The notes under the pieces were generated by a model. It was given only the letters and a program-made list of their open reading frames with translations. It was not told the origin of the DNA and made no database searches. A stretch of DNA of 64,000 nucleotides from Daphnia pulex (lineage: Eukaryota; Arthropoda; Branchiopoda; Diplostraca; Daphniidae), in contig NC_060028.1 in the NCBI RefSeq assembly GCF_021134715.1, positions 6,408,501 to 6,472,500 on the forward strand. Reading direction: 5' to 3'. Positions 48,324 through 60,417 of this stretch are shown here, in pieces (position 1 is the stretch's first letter; every line of letters starts with the position of its first letter). The position numbers and the translations under genes were made by a program.

Positions 48324-50928
48324 TGATAAATTAATGGAGACATTAAAATAAACCAGTGAATTTTTCAAATATGTTATCACGAATATATAATCATGAATGA
48401 TGAACAAACTGAAACTAGGCTGTTTACGGTCTGTACATTTTTAAACTAAATCAGCTGTAATAGGTATGGAATTACAGACTTTGTGTTACATATAATTCCC
48501 AGGTATATAAAACTTGTTCGCAACGGAGTTTACACGGATGTATTACATGTATGTTATCGACATCTTACATATAGTCTGTATTACATGGCTGCTACAGCTT
48601 ACTTATTTGCGCTCATTATACCGAGCCAAAACAGACATGGGAAACAACCCTGTATCTGGGCTGAAACACAGTCTGTGTTCCCCTTCGGAAACTATATATC
48701 TCGATTTCAAGCATTTGGCCGAGTAATAGCATGACATATTACAAATATCCTCCCACAAGTAAACAGTTTACTTGTACACCAATAAATCTGTTTTCCATAT
48801 AAATTTATTGAGGGACAGAAAGCCCAGAATTTTCTTTTAATAATTTTCTCTTCAATGACAGATAAACATTATTAATTTATAAAATAACTATCAACTCACA
48901 AAATCTGTTAAAAATTGTTGAAAAATCTAACAAATTTGAACACAACAACAACATCTATGAGGTTTCATATCCTGAATATTTGGAAAATCCTATTTCTCCC
49001 CCTTTGATATAACCAATATAAAAATTCCGGTAACATTTTGACATTTAGTGAGTGAATCTTCAATCTACATTTGAAGTTTATTTTTCCAATTACAAAAGCT
49101 TGTTTCCTTTCAAAAGGACAAATCTATCGTTACATCATTTTCAATTAAACCTCAAACCCTCAAATGAACCTATTTACACCGAGTATCTTATTTTCTTCTT
49201 TCAACAAAATTTTTTTGCAAAATTCTCAAGGACGCTGAGGATGACACAATCGGCAACGAATGATGGTGGATGTTTGGCGGAAAGGAGTATAAATAGCGAT
49301 AATAACGCACATTGAAAGGCAGGAAAACCAAGACAGAAACGGAAAAATCGGAGGAAGGGCATCAAAAGTGTCGGGGTCAGTAGCCCATGTTAGTTTTCTT
49401 ATTGAGAGAACGAAACAGTTGTCGTTATCTGTGCTAATATTTGGAATGTTCATCTAATAGCATTTTTTTCATTAACAAGTGGTATAAACTCACTATACAC
49501 ACACAATTATTCAAATACAGTATTGAAAACATTGTAAATGATAGAAATTTCTTGTTAAAATAACCAGGGTGACATCCCCTAATTGGGATGTTTTATTCTT
49601 TTGATGGGATTTTGACACCTGATGGATTAAAATGAATGATTTTGTTAAAAAATGTTAAGAAATTTACATCAATCTTTAATCATTCATTACAAATGAAACG
49701 TAAAGAAAAGCAAGCTGAGATGGAGGTATCAAAATCTTCCAGTAAGATTTTTCATTTTTATCCCGAGGCAATGATGCATCATTTTTACATTGGTCGAGAG
49801 AAAAAACTTGGCCACTGTTCAAGCTTTGATCCATCATTCATTCAAAAATATTGTCTTACTGACAACTACAATCAGTTCAAATAGTTTGCGGATTTCTTTT
49901 TTTTTCAACTGCTACGATTTGATCGACACAAAATCTGTGACCTTTTTGACTCTAACGATCGAGTAACAACTATTTGGCTGTTATATCCATTAAATCCGGT
50001 TTAAAGAGATTTTTTGTTCTGATCGTCATTTGAGGGATCGAATTTATCAGTTTGGCAAGACACAATCTGCCAACGGGCATCAGTTTACGCACGAAGTATT
50101 ATTATAATTAACAAAAAAATATTGAGAGTGCTTTTTACTTGAATGAATAAATTAATTTTTGTTTTTTGTTCTCATGAATAAACTTTGAATATGCCCAAGG
50201 CCCCCCCCCAACATTAGCGTACTCGGCAAAACGTTTTAAAATGTGGACAATAATGTGGACACACAATTCCCCAAAAAATTAAAATGCTATTTGAAAAATG
50301 GTTGAATAACAGAGCAGTTTTTTTTAGTTCATCATCTAGTGCAATAGGTTGTAGCAGTAATATGTATCCGTTTACAAAAATCATCCAATTTATAATACTC
50401 TGGTGGCAAAATATCTTAAAGAACAACAAGTTAATAAAAAATTTCAAAAGACCACCATTCGCTTGTTTTCAACTTAATAAAATATATTAACAACAGCGAA
50501 GAGGACGTAAAACCTCGCTTTTTTTACATTTTTTGACATAAAATGCCATCTATAACGTTAGCAAAAGAAATAAAATATGTCTTGTCGTTGTATGTGTCAT
50601 CGTCGTATTTTCCAAACCTCATTCAAAAATGAAGCAATAAGACTGAATTATAAATCATGCCCTTTGACAGTATAAAAAAGGGTAGCTGGTAGAGGACACT
50701 AAAAGTTATTTTTACCCCCATAACATAAAACAATGTTTTATTGTTTTTCCTCACATATTCATAAGATCACTTAGAAAATCTAAATTGCTGGTTTCGTGAC
50801 TTCTTTCTCTGTAAATTTCATCATTATAGGTGAAAACTTTTACATGTCCATCGTTTTCAGCCACTCCTAACCCTGGCAAAAAGAAAAACCATATTACCCA
50901 TAGAATTTCATTACAGTTTACATTTTAG
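48324..50928. other. AT-rich gene-free stretch
   Basis: I see no conserved domain or spliced frame on either strand. Confidence 0.45.
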
Positions 50929-51632
50929 AGCTTGATAGAGAATCAGAAATACCGATCAAGAAAACAATTTTAAAAACCTTAATATTATTCATGATTGAGT
51001 GCGCAATTGGATTTTTTCTTAAAAACGCTGATTTTCTTCCACAAAAAAGTCTGAATAAAGTATTTATATCTGATTTCTTGATTTCAGACAAAAGACTAGG
51101 TAGTACAGCAATGAAAGAGCTCTTCAAAGAAAACTTTCGATCTATTACTGCACAAGTCATTGGCCAGATAGAATACTTTGCATTTGATTTAAAAGGTTTG
51201 ACTTTAGAGGACTGAATAACACGGAAAAATTACAAGGATGCATTATATTCCATATCTTTGCTAACAATGGTATGCATTACCTAGTTAATACATTTTTATT
51301 CTTCTTTATTTATTATCTGATTTGGTTTTTAGGAAACAATGGAGAGCCCATTACTCATGATACTTGGGTACTGTTATTGCTAAAATATGACGATCAAGAA
51401 ACACAGACTGTTTGGAAAACAAGAACGGATACTCAACCCAAGACCAACTATGGAGTAAAATCAGAACTAGACTCCACCAGTCAATCGTAGAAAATTAGCC
51501 AATATGTAAAGAAAGCAGCAAATTTGAACTGCCTCAACTAATGCGCATCACCTGTTAAACGTCAAACTGACAGGACTCGTCTATGTTCTGCATGTGAAAA
51601 ACTGGTTTACACCAAGACTGTCACACACAAGT
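50929..51632 (+). other. Unrecognised exon-like segments
   Basis: An acceptor-like CATTTTAG precedes a frame (about 50929-51215) ending FDLKGLTLED. A second piece begins after TTTTTAG at about 51334 (GNNGEPITHDTWVLLLLKYD) and ends at 51490. A third frame ending at 51632 contains CASPV...CSAC, resembling half a zinc knuckle. I do not recognise any of them and cannot show they belong together. Confidence 0.25.
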
Positions 51633-54051
51633 AGGTATATGTAAGTGAAAGACAGTCTTCATGAAATGCTTCCAACTGAATTTCAAAAAAATGTGGATTC
51701 CTTGTAGAATATAAGTATTAGTATGTAAAGTGTTTTGTGGAAATGTGCCGACGGTGTAAAAATTTATATTTTTTAGACCTTCTTGTTACTATTCTGGAAC
51801 CAGCAGCGTGTGGTTCTTGCAATTCAATCGGTTCTGTAAGAGTTCTATAGCAGGTCAACTAGAACTATCCGGTTGTATCTAGCTTAGGTAAAAAAACATT
51901 CTTCATACATATATTTTCTATTCATTATTTTAATACTAGTTATTATTTTATGGGCAATTTGGCAATTTCGTGTTCACTCGTCAGCGTTCAATTGCATCAT
52001 ATCTGTGGAGCTGTTAGAGAAGCCACTAGTACAGAATACTGTATATTTTTTCTGGTTATACTGGCCAGGATGTTACAATAGCAATAACTACTTTTTTGGG
52101 GGAATTTTCTGCTTCTGTGGTTCCATGTTCGACCATTGACATGAACATCCTGGCTCCTCCCAGCGCGGGTGGATCTCTGGGGTTAGGAACGTTTAGATAC
52201 CATTAAAGCCAACGACAGTCTTTGTTTGGATTTCAAAACTTCTCGATTGTCGGCCAGGTGGAAGGCTAATCAAGCTGTTTGTAGTTCTGATTCGTTGCAT
52301 GTTATGAAATTCCGTGAAGAGTTTGTGAGAAATACAAATATTCTAACACACACTAATGCTTGTACTGTTCCATGTAATACTCAAACAATAGACGTATTTT
52401 AAAAATGAGAATTCATAACTTGATACGCTTTGCGCAAAAAATTGACTATTTTTGAATTCATATTTATATTCCACGTGAAAAGCTGTGAATAATGCATTAT
52501 TGTTGTTATTTATTTCGGAAGCCTGCATTGGGATGATAAGCATTAGCATTAACTGTATTTTGACTCATCACCTGTTTTAAAAAGACACCAATATCCGATT
52601 CACACAATCAGTCTTTATTCTTCTTATTGAGCAGCATACAGAGGCTGTTGCCAGATCTGGCTTTAAGAGCGGCGGCTGTATATTAACAAATGACCACTCC
52701 CCTTCCGTTGCCCTTCGTCGCTGCTGGAGGGAAGAAAGCAACATTACGTAATGATTGATTCCCCCCACCGCCTCCTCCGCCGCTTTTGTGACTGGAACCG
52801 GAACGTAAACTGTCGGAAGTCGAGGATCGCGTGTGGAGTTAAACTGGTGACTATCAACCGGCAAAACTGGGCGGTCGTGATTGAACGACTCAACATTTAT
52901 TCAATATTTTATATTTTACCTATTAATATGAAACTGTGTTAAGATCGTCCATCGATCGAATTGAAGCGACCGAACATTCACGTTGTTCTTCTTTCCTCCC
53001 CTTTCCTATATTTATATTTTGTTCTCTTTATTTATTTTTTATTTTAGAGAAGAGCGTTGGAACCGATGTCAATTGAACCCCCACGAATAAAAAAGTTTAG
53101 AATGGATCGTTTACGTGGTGGACTCAAAGCACCGAAACAAATGAAGTAAATCCGAATGCCAGGTGGCACAACAATACAACAACCACTAGTAGCCGAGCGC
53201 TATATAATAAAAATAAAAGTGCTGCCAATACAAGCTCAATGGAAAAGAGCATGGGTGGAAGGAGCCAAAATAAATGAATCAGTTATTGAATTACCTTCTA
53301 GCGACTATAGCGACGAACGAAAAAAAACAAACAAACAAACAGTCTCTTGTATAGTTTTCTCTTGTTTTGCTCCATAGCATTTAGCAAGGCTGGCGGCCTG
53401 AAGGAAAGGTATTCCAATTTGGTAGACCAGGTTACAGTGTGGATATGGGGTACGGTGTGAGTCCTTAAAGAATTGTGGCCACAGGTGTAATTATGGATCA
53501 TGTTAAGCTGGGACCACGGCTTGGACAGGATGTAATGTTGCCAAGTCCTGGCGTGAAAAAAAAACATGACGTAGATTTCGTGGTTGGACAAGAGAAAACT
53601 GTGTGGCCATCAATCATTTTGTTGTACCTAAGTGTGAATTTAAGTTAGGGTAAGGATAGAATCCATTGCGCGGATTTACCCGCGACACTGGCTACCTGGG
53701 GGGTCGACACTGGCTACCCCGACACTGGCTACCCACCACTGGCTACCCATAAGGCCGACACTGGCTACCCCGACACCGGCTACCCGACACTGGCTACCCA
53801 AAGATGGTGACACTGGCTACCCCCGATTTGCAACCTCTTAAAAAAAAATTTATAGGCAACAATGGTTTAGCTTGAATTCGAAAAGCAATAAAATCCGTAA
53901 TGGAACAGATTGAAAAGATTCATTCATTACTAGCGGCTTAATTCTACTTTTAACAGTAAAGTGTGCAACACGGAGATTAACCTGGTGCAATAAACTACCA
54001 TTATTCCGATTAATATAAATATGAACCCTCAGTATTGGCATTAGACAAAAT
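51633..54051. other. Gene-poor stretch with a minisatellite
   Basis: No supportable gene. The frame at 52577-52864 (minus) is open but has no recognised domain. The minisatellite at 53684-53824 is listed separately. Confidence 0.4.
53684..53824. repeat. Degenerate minisatellite, core GACACTGGCTACCC(C)
   Basis: Eight copies of a 14-15 bp core with short irregular spacers. Copies differ by single substitutions (for example CACCGG for CACTGG). Confidence 0.88.
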
Positions 54052-56530
54052 TTAATCAAAATACAACATAACGATGATTAGCATATCATAGAAACAATCA
54101 AATGGAGCTCGCCGAAATTTCGGGTTCCGAAATTGTCTGGCCGATGTTACTTTGAGTGGAAGATTTACTTGACGTGACACGGACTGACTGTACGCTAAAG
54201 CCGTTTCAACCAGTTTCTGGTATAGTTTCTCTAATGATGGTTTTTCCGTGTGATCATACTCCACTAACAATCGATTCAATGAAAGGAGCGTCGAAAGGAA
54301 ATTTACCAGCAATAACATGAAATGGCGCAGTTGACGAGGGAATGTGACGAAAATGTCGAGACAGAATAGTGTGTTTCCCTCCGTCATATCCTTGTCTTCG
54401 CTTCTTTTCCGCCGACGCCGATCGTCTTTTTCGAGTGGTAAGGACTGCAAGTATTCAGTCATACGGATGCAAGCGTCTAGTTGATCTTGTGGTTTAATTA
54501 AACAAGTGATAGAAATTGGGAGAAAACTCTTAGATCAGGAGCGATTCGGTCTTTATCATCTTCTTTGTCCAATCCTCTTCCCAGACGTTATCCTTGAATG
54601 GCCACGTTCAACAGAATGAGTGTGGGTGCCAACCACAAAAAAATTTCGGGATCCAACGTCGTAAACAGCTTGTCAAAAATGGGAATTCTTGTCAGCCGGG
54701 TGAACGGCACACAAACGACATTCCAAAGCCAGTGTCGGCGTATCCATTCGTCCTGTTAACAATATTTCAAAAAAATGAAAAATAGATGAACAAAAGAGGG
54801 GAAAACACGGACAATTAACCTTCAGGGATGATTCAGCCGGTAGAGTTGGGTGCAGTTGACCTTATTCATTTTGCCAACATCCGTCAGGTAAGGTGTCCGT
54901 CAGGTCAAGTCCGTCGAGATTGGCGGCGCAGATGAGACCGATTGTCTTCACTACCGCAGGACTTCCGCCTGCTGCAATTGCTCCAGCGAAAGCGACGAGT
55001 TTGCGAAATGAATGTCCAGTTAGAGTCAAGTTGGCGTGTATCTTTTACGCCGAGTCAATCCGGATGTAAAATTCTCCGGTAGAATTTCAGTTAACGACGA
55101 TCATTTTCGTCCGGAATCAATTCTCTTGCCCTTGATAAATAACCGTTGGTGGCGGTACGTAAACGAGGACTTGTGATGGCACTAGCAAGGCTCTAAATGC
55201 GGATTTCGCAGAGGATTAAATGGATGTAATAGGAGCAGGGCGATGATGATCAGGGCCATATCTGAGGGTCCCGAATTTGTTGTCCTCCTGGGAACCCAAT
55301 CTTTGGTCGGGAATTGCTTCCTCTTGACCACAATCTCTACGAAGGATTAGGAAGAGTGCGCACCGCTTATTGGAGCCTCAACGGCGAATAAGCAGTAGCA
55401 GGATCCACTGGCTCCTTGGGAGGAGAGATCCTGCTAGTGATGTTCTTGTCGACCAACGATGGACACCTGAAATGTGAGAAAAAGAGAAAACAACTAAAAT
55501 AGATTCATTGGCGGGTCACGAAGAGGAAACTCTTACACTATGACCCAGAGGTTATACTCTTGGCCGTCCAATCGGCCAACCCCGCCCGGATCTACACGAT
55601 CCACACGTACGTTGACGAATTTCAATTCGCTGCGAGACATGAAAGTCTTTGAATCCGACTGAGTGCAGTGGGTGGTGAGCCGATAAATCCGACATCCGTC
55701 ACCCTTCAGCCGAATCGATTGAACAGTCGTGAATTTTTAAATCTGTAGCTGACGAAAAAGATGGCCAGATCGTCTCACTTGAAGTAGATCTCCTCAATTA
55801 AGGCGCGGATCCACAGCCCCTATGGAAACGGCCGGCCACCAGCAGATCCAGTTGCTAAATTCAAAAATAAACAAAAAAAAAGGAAAAGAAAAGAAAAAAT
55901 ATCTTGAACGTTAAATGACGTTACCAGTTCGCTTAACCGAGGCGCGGAATTCTTGTTCGCATGTTCGAATTTGAGTTTGAAGCTTTTTCAGCTGCCTGCG
56001 GCTTATATCACCGTTTGGGCTAGGAGAACTCTGAACTTGAATGTAGAAACGCTCGCCGTCGACGCGAACACGTCCAGTCAGCTACGCGTAGCTCTCGTAA
56101 TGATTAACGGCCAGCGGAAACGAATATACGTATGTGTGTTTCCGGGCCCTCTTCTTCTCGGTTGGTTCGCAAAGGGAAGTCGAACCCAAATGATCCAGCG
56201 ATTGGCGATTTTTTTCTTGCTTGAAATCGTTGAACTGACTGAGCAGTAAATTCCAATAGGAGGAGCATTAGTACTCTGGAGGAGACAGTGGCTAACGAAT
56301 CGTGGTGAAGGTGATGGACTTACTCGCCATCGAGTTCAAATGCAACCAATATTCACCGAGTTACATTGTCCCGCGTCTTTTCCACGCAAGATTCTTGCAG
56401 GAATTGAGCTTGCGGATCGATTCCGTCAAACGGGCGATGGCTTAACTTTGGGTGGAATGTCACTGCTCACTGCCGTGGTTGCCTTTTGCAATCGCATACT
56501 CATATCCAGTTGGCCTTCCCGGATGTAAGG
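54052..56530 (-). pseudogene. Degenerate coding remnants of an unrecognised gene
   Basis: Protein-like segments follow each other on the minus strand: about 56530-56340 (YIREGQLDMSMRLQKATTAV), 56250-55930 (FYIQVQSSPSPNGDISRRQL), 55740-55550 (SRSELKFVNVRVDRVDPGGV), 55220-55120 (VYVPPPTVIYQGQEN), 55040-54880 (KLVAFAGAIAAGGSPAVVKT), 54755-54597 (RHWLWNVVCVPFTRLTRIPI) and 54462-54052 (LRHFMLLLVNFLSTLLSLNR, helical). Their protein-like composition and order suggest one large gene. Repeated in-frame stops and missing splice sites suggest it is decayed. I cannot name the family. Confidence 0.35.
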
Positions 56531-59500
56531 TTTGGTGTTATTGAGGGAACCGGTTTCGTTCCTAGAATCTTTGGAACAACTGGTGTCTCACTTGCTGTTC
56601 CCTAGAATCCAGGGTGTGCAAGGGTGTGCAATTCAGCGAAATGGGCTCTCCTATGTGAGACAAATCAAGCAAATGGTTAAATTTCCAATTTTCTAAACGG
56701 GTGGACGTAGGAATAAATTCGCCTGTTTGATAGCTAGGTCGTATTCTAATTTAACGCAACATTTTTGTCCAGTGTACGGCTGTACGAGAAGGAGGAGAAT
56801 AATATCCTAAATGATGTATAAATTTAAAATTTTGTCATTTATAACTAGAAAGCTAAAAAATACGGAGTGTTACTTGATGAATAATCGGACGGGATCCAAC
56901 AAAAAATGGACTTGCCGCGTAAGACTGTTGTGGCCGGCTAGCAGCGGATAGAAAATAGCGAAGTTCACTGGCCAGTTCTGCAACACATCGACGGTTGGAT
57001 CATAGGAGTGGTAACAAGCGGGTGGATCAATTGACCTTTTTCCGGAACCCAGCGACGGAAGGATCACAAGAAGGGTTCCCGGAAATCAGCGGCGGTTGGA
57101 TCATACGGTCGCAGCGCATTGGCTGGAATGGTACACTGGCAAGAGAGCTGGAACTTCCTTGGTGTATAAAAGGACAGTGAAGAGTGAGAAGAACTCATAT
57201 CATCTCTCAGTTCCAGTCGCATGCAGTCATCTACTTCACCAGTCATCCAGATCGTCCATCATCCGTCGAGTATTCGCCCAGCTTCTGTCCATTATCCGTC
57301 GAGCATTCGCCCAGCTTCTGCCCATCATCCTTCAAGCATTCGCCTAGCTTCTGTCCATCATCCGTGTGGATAAAAGCAATGAAGTGGAAATAAGCCGTAG
57401 ATGGGACACAATGCCAGTCAGCTTGGGAGAGAAGGTTAGATAACAAAAACATTGACCCCGAGTTTAATTTATGAGGAAATTCTTTTATATTTTAACATCT
57501 TTTTTACATTTGCTTTATCAATAATAAGGCACTCACAAGAATTTTTAATTTATTTTATCCATTCAACTTTTCTATTATTATATTATATTTCTTATTTTAC
57601 TTCTTATTTATATTCTTATTTTTCTCATTACATTTTATTCATTGCCTGATGAACTGAACGGACAGGAAACTTTAGCAGTAAAGTGCTTCCTGGATGATAG
57701 TGTTGTGGATGAGACCACAAAAGGATACGAGAAGAAATTAATAAATATAATAAGGAAAAGAAGGGGTTCAAACATAATATATTTCCACACACAAATATTG
57801 TTAAGGGAACATGTATAGCAAAATTATCAAAACTCCCTCTTAACAGCCCCCTTGGCTCGGCATATCCAAAAGAAGTAGGAGACCCACAGATAAGGAGATG
57901 GCTTACTCTCGGGCGTGTCTTAAGTACAAAAGCTAGGACGGCTAAGTTGCTGTGTTATTCACGTGATGATTTCTGTATTTCTCATTGGTTCCAGTATGTT
58001 TTCATGCTATTTCTACATTTTGGCGACGTTGTGACTTATAAAAAAATACAATGCGACTGTATCTAACCAAAACCCAAAAAGTCTAGGTATTTAGGGAAAT
58101 GGCAACAAATAGGTTTTCGGGTATGAAAATAATAAAAAAAGGTTAGCAAGCAAAAAATAGCGTTCCTAAACCAAGAATTTTGATTTCCATAAAAAATTTT
58201 AATAAGAAAATTGGTTTTGGTATTTTTCACCAACTTTTCTACTTAACCCAACATTCTGATTAGATTTCATCAACATGGAGATTTATCTCTTCAACAATCA
58301 TGTTCCTATTTATGGTGTTTTTGACAATGGCGCACAAGTAAAACTTAGCAGAAAAATCCCAAATCCCCCCTTTGAAATTCATATCTTCTTAGGCCAATAG
58401 CAATAAAAATCCATGTCACGTGACATCTAATAAGCCAAGTTGTCTGCATGCCAAACCGCTTCAGCCTCTCTACTGTTTTTTACTTTAGACACGCCCTATT
58501 AAAGTCCAGCAGACGAATTTGACTGCGCTGCTCCTTTTGTGAGCTCCAAAAGCATTGCTTTGCGTGGCGATATGGTTCTTCGCCCCCATGACGTAAGAAG
58601 CGGAGCTATTCAACTTGTTTTAACCTTACAACTAGGCCTACTTGGACTAACTAGCTAACACACTAGCCATGTAAGGCAAAGTCCAGAGCTCACCGAAAGG
58701 AGCACCGACGTCTGGGGGTCATGAATGAATACAGTTAAGGAACAGTAATTGCGGGAGATATGATATTCATAACCGTAGTTAAGTTTTATTTTTCAAATAA
58801 TGTCCACTCCACTTTCGAAACCCTCCTGTTTGGACTTTCTACGTTCACAAAATAATATTTGAACGATGGCCAAATGGCCAAATGGTAACGCACGGCAGAA
58901 TCACTAAAGTTAGGGACTTTCCCCGCAAATTAATAGATTTTAAGTTTAGAAACATTTGCGCTTACGCCATATGCTTCCATACTAAAGGGTGTGGCACTTA
59001 AAAAATTGCCAAAAATCAAAATTTTTTAATTGTTTTATAAAACTTGCTCTTGGGCAAAGTTTCAAATTTTTTTAATGAAACGCTAATTTTTAGCGATTTA
59101 AAAAAAAAGCTGGTTAACTTTCGTGGTACAGGGGCGAAATCCTTGCCCGAGATAATGCAGAAATGGATCAAAATGCATGTATGATTATTTTATTGAAATT
59201 GAATTCAAGTTAAAATTCAATACACAAGTGATCGGCAAACATTCCAAGGAACTAACGAATAAAGCACCAACATTGGCACAAAAGTGCTTAGCTATTTAGA
59301 AAGACTGCATATGAAAAAAAAATAAAATTTCCGATAACACAGATTTAGGATAATTAAAAATAAAAAAAAAAAAAAAAGAACATATAGAAGGCGGTACTGC
59401 ATGCAGTTCCGCAGTCAATTAGCTCATAGTCTACGATGAGAAAATAGTGCTTGTCGTTTTCCAAAGTACCCAAACAAAAAATAAATGACTGACTCAAATG

Positions 59501-60417
59501 TTTTGGTTACTCATCTACAAACTTTTCCAAATCTGAATTTTCCTACAATGGAAAATTCAAAGAATAATTAAATAAATTACTACAGTAGTAATTTGTATAA
59601 AAAGGAAATACCTTTAAAACAATAACTAGTTTTTAGTTATTCCTAGTGTTTTCGCAATGTGAATCCGAATAATGATCTTAGCACACAACTTTAGATATAT
59701 CAGGAAAGCTTTAAAAAGAAGAAATAAGTGGCGGTGTCCAAGTGATAATTTTACATTTGTTAACTTGATTTTGTCGTCCGCTGTTTCTGGAATTTCTAAA
59801 TTCTCATAGTGAGCAAGTCGTTCAACCTATTTTGAATATTTCGAAATGAAAGTTGACACATTGGGGGAAACTGGATATTGGTGTTTAAAATCATTGATGA
59901 TATATTTAAAAAAAAGTTCAGTTACAGTATTTTAAGACGTTCATTCAAAAATGCCTACCAAAGCTCCGTGATAGAAATTCTTTAATCTGGGATATTGAAG
60001 AAAAATGGCTGTCGGCGTCCTGAGTGCGTTGATTACTTCGAACTTTCAGAGTTGAAATGTACTGTTCACGAGATCAATAATTTATTTCTTGTTCTCAGCG
60101 AAAACTTTACAAATTTGCAACCAAGCAACCTGTTTAAGAGTTTTAAATGAATACACAGTGTAATAAAAGAACAATATTGAATTACATACCTCGTCTTTCG
60201 ATTTAGTAACATAACCTTCATCTAAAGAAATTGCAGCTTCTACCACTTATTTCTTCTGCAGTGTTTTCCGTTAACCCTTCACGATTGTATCTTTTCCCTA
60301 ACTTCTTTTTCTTTTCCGTTCACTGTCTGATAAAGCTGCATTTCTCATCCGCTTCAAGTGTTGGTCAAGAAAAGCGTTTGTGGTCGCACTGTTGTAAATA
60401 TAAGCATGTGATGGTAG
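56531..60417. other. AT-rich gene-free stretch
   Basis: No supportable gene; contains the 33-bp repeat at 57257-57365 and poly-A/T tracts. Confidence 0.45.
57257..57365. repeat. 33-bp tandem repeat, 3.3 copies
   Basis: Copies start at 57257, 57290, 57323 and 57356 (partial), each beginning CATCATCCGTC or a close variant and containing ATTCGCC...AGCTTCTG. Because 33 is a multiple of three, the repeat is open in several frames, as an 11-residue repeat on either strand. There is no sign that it is translated. Confidence 0.9.
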
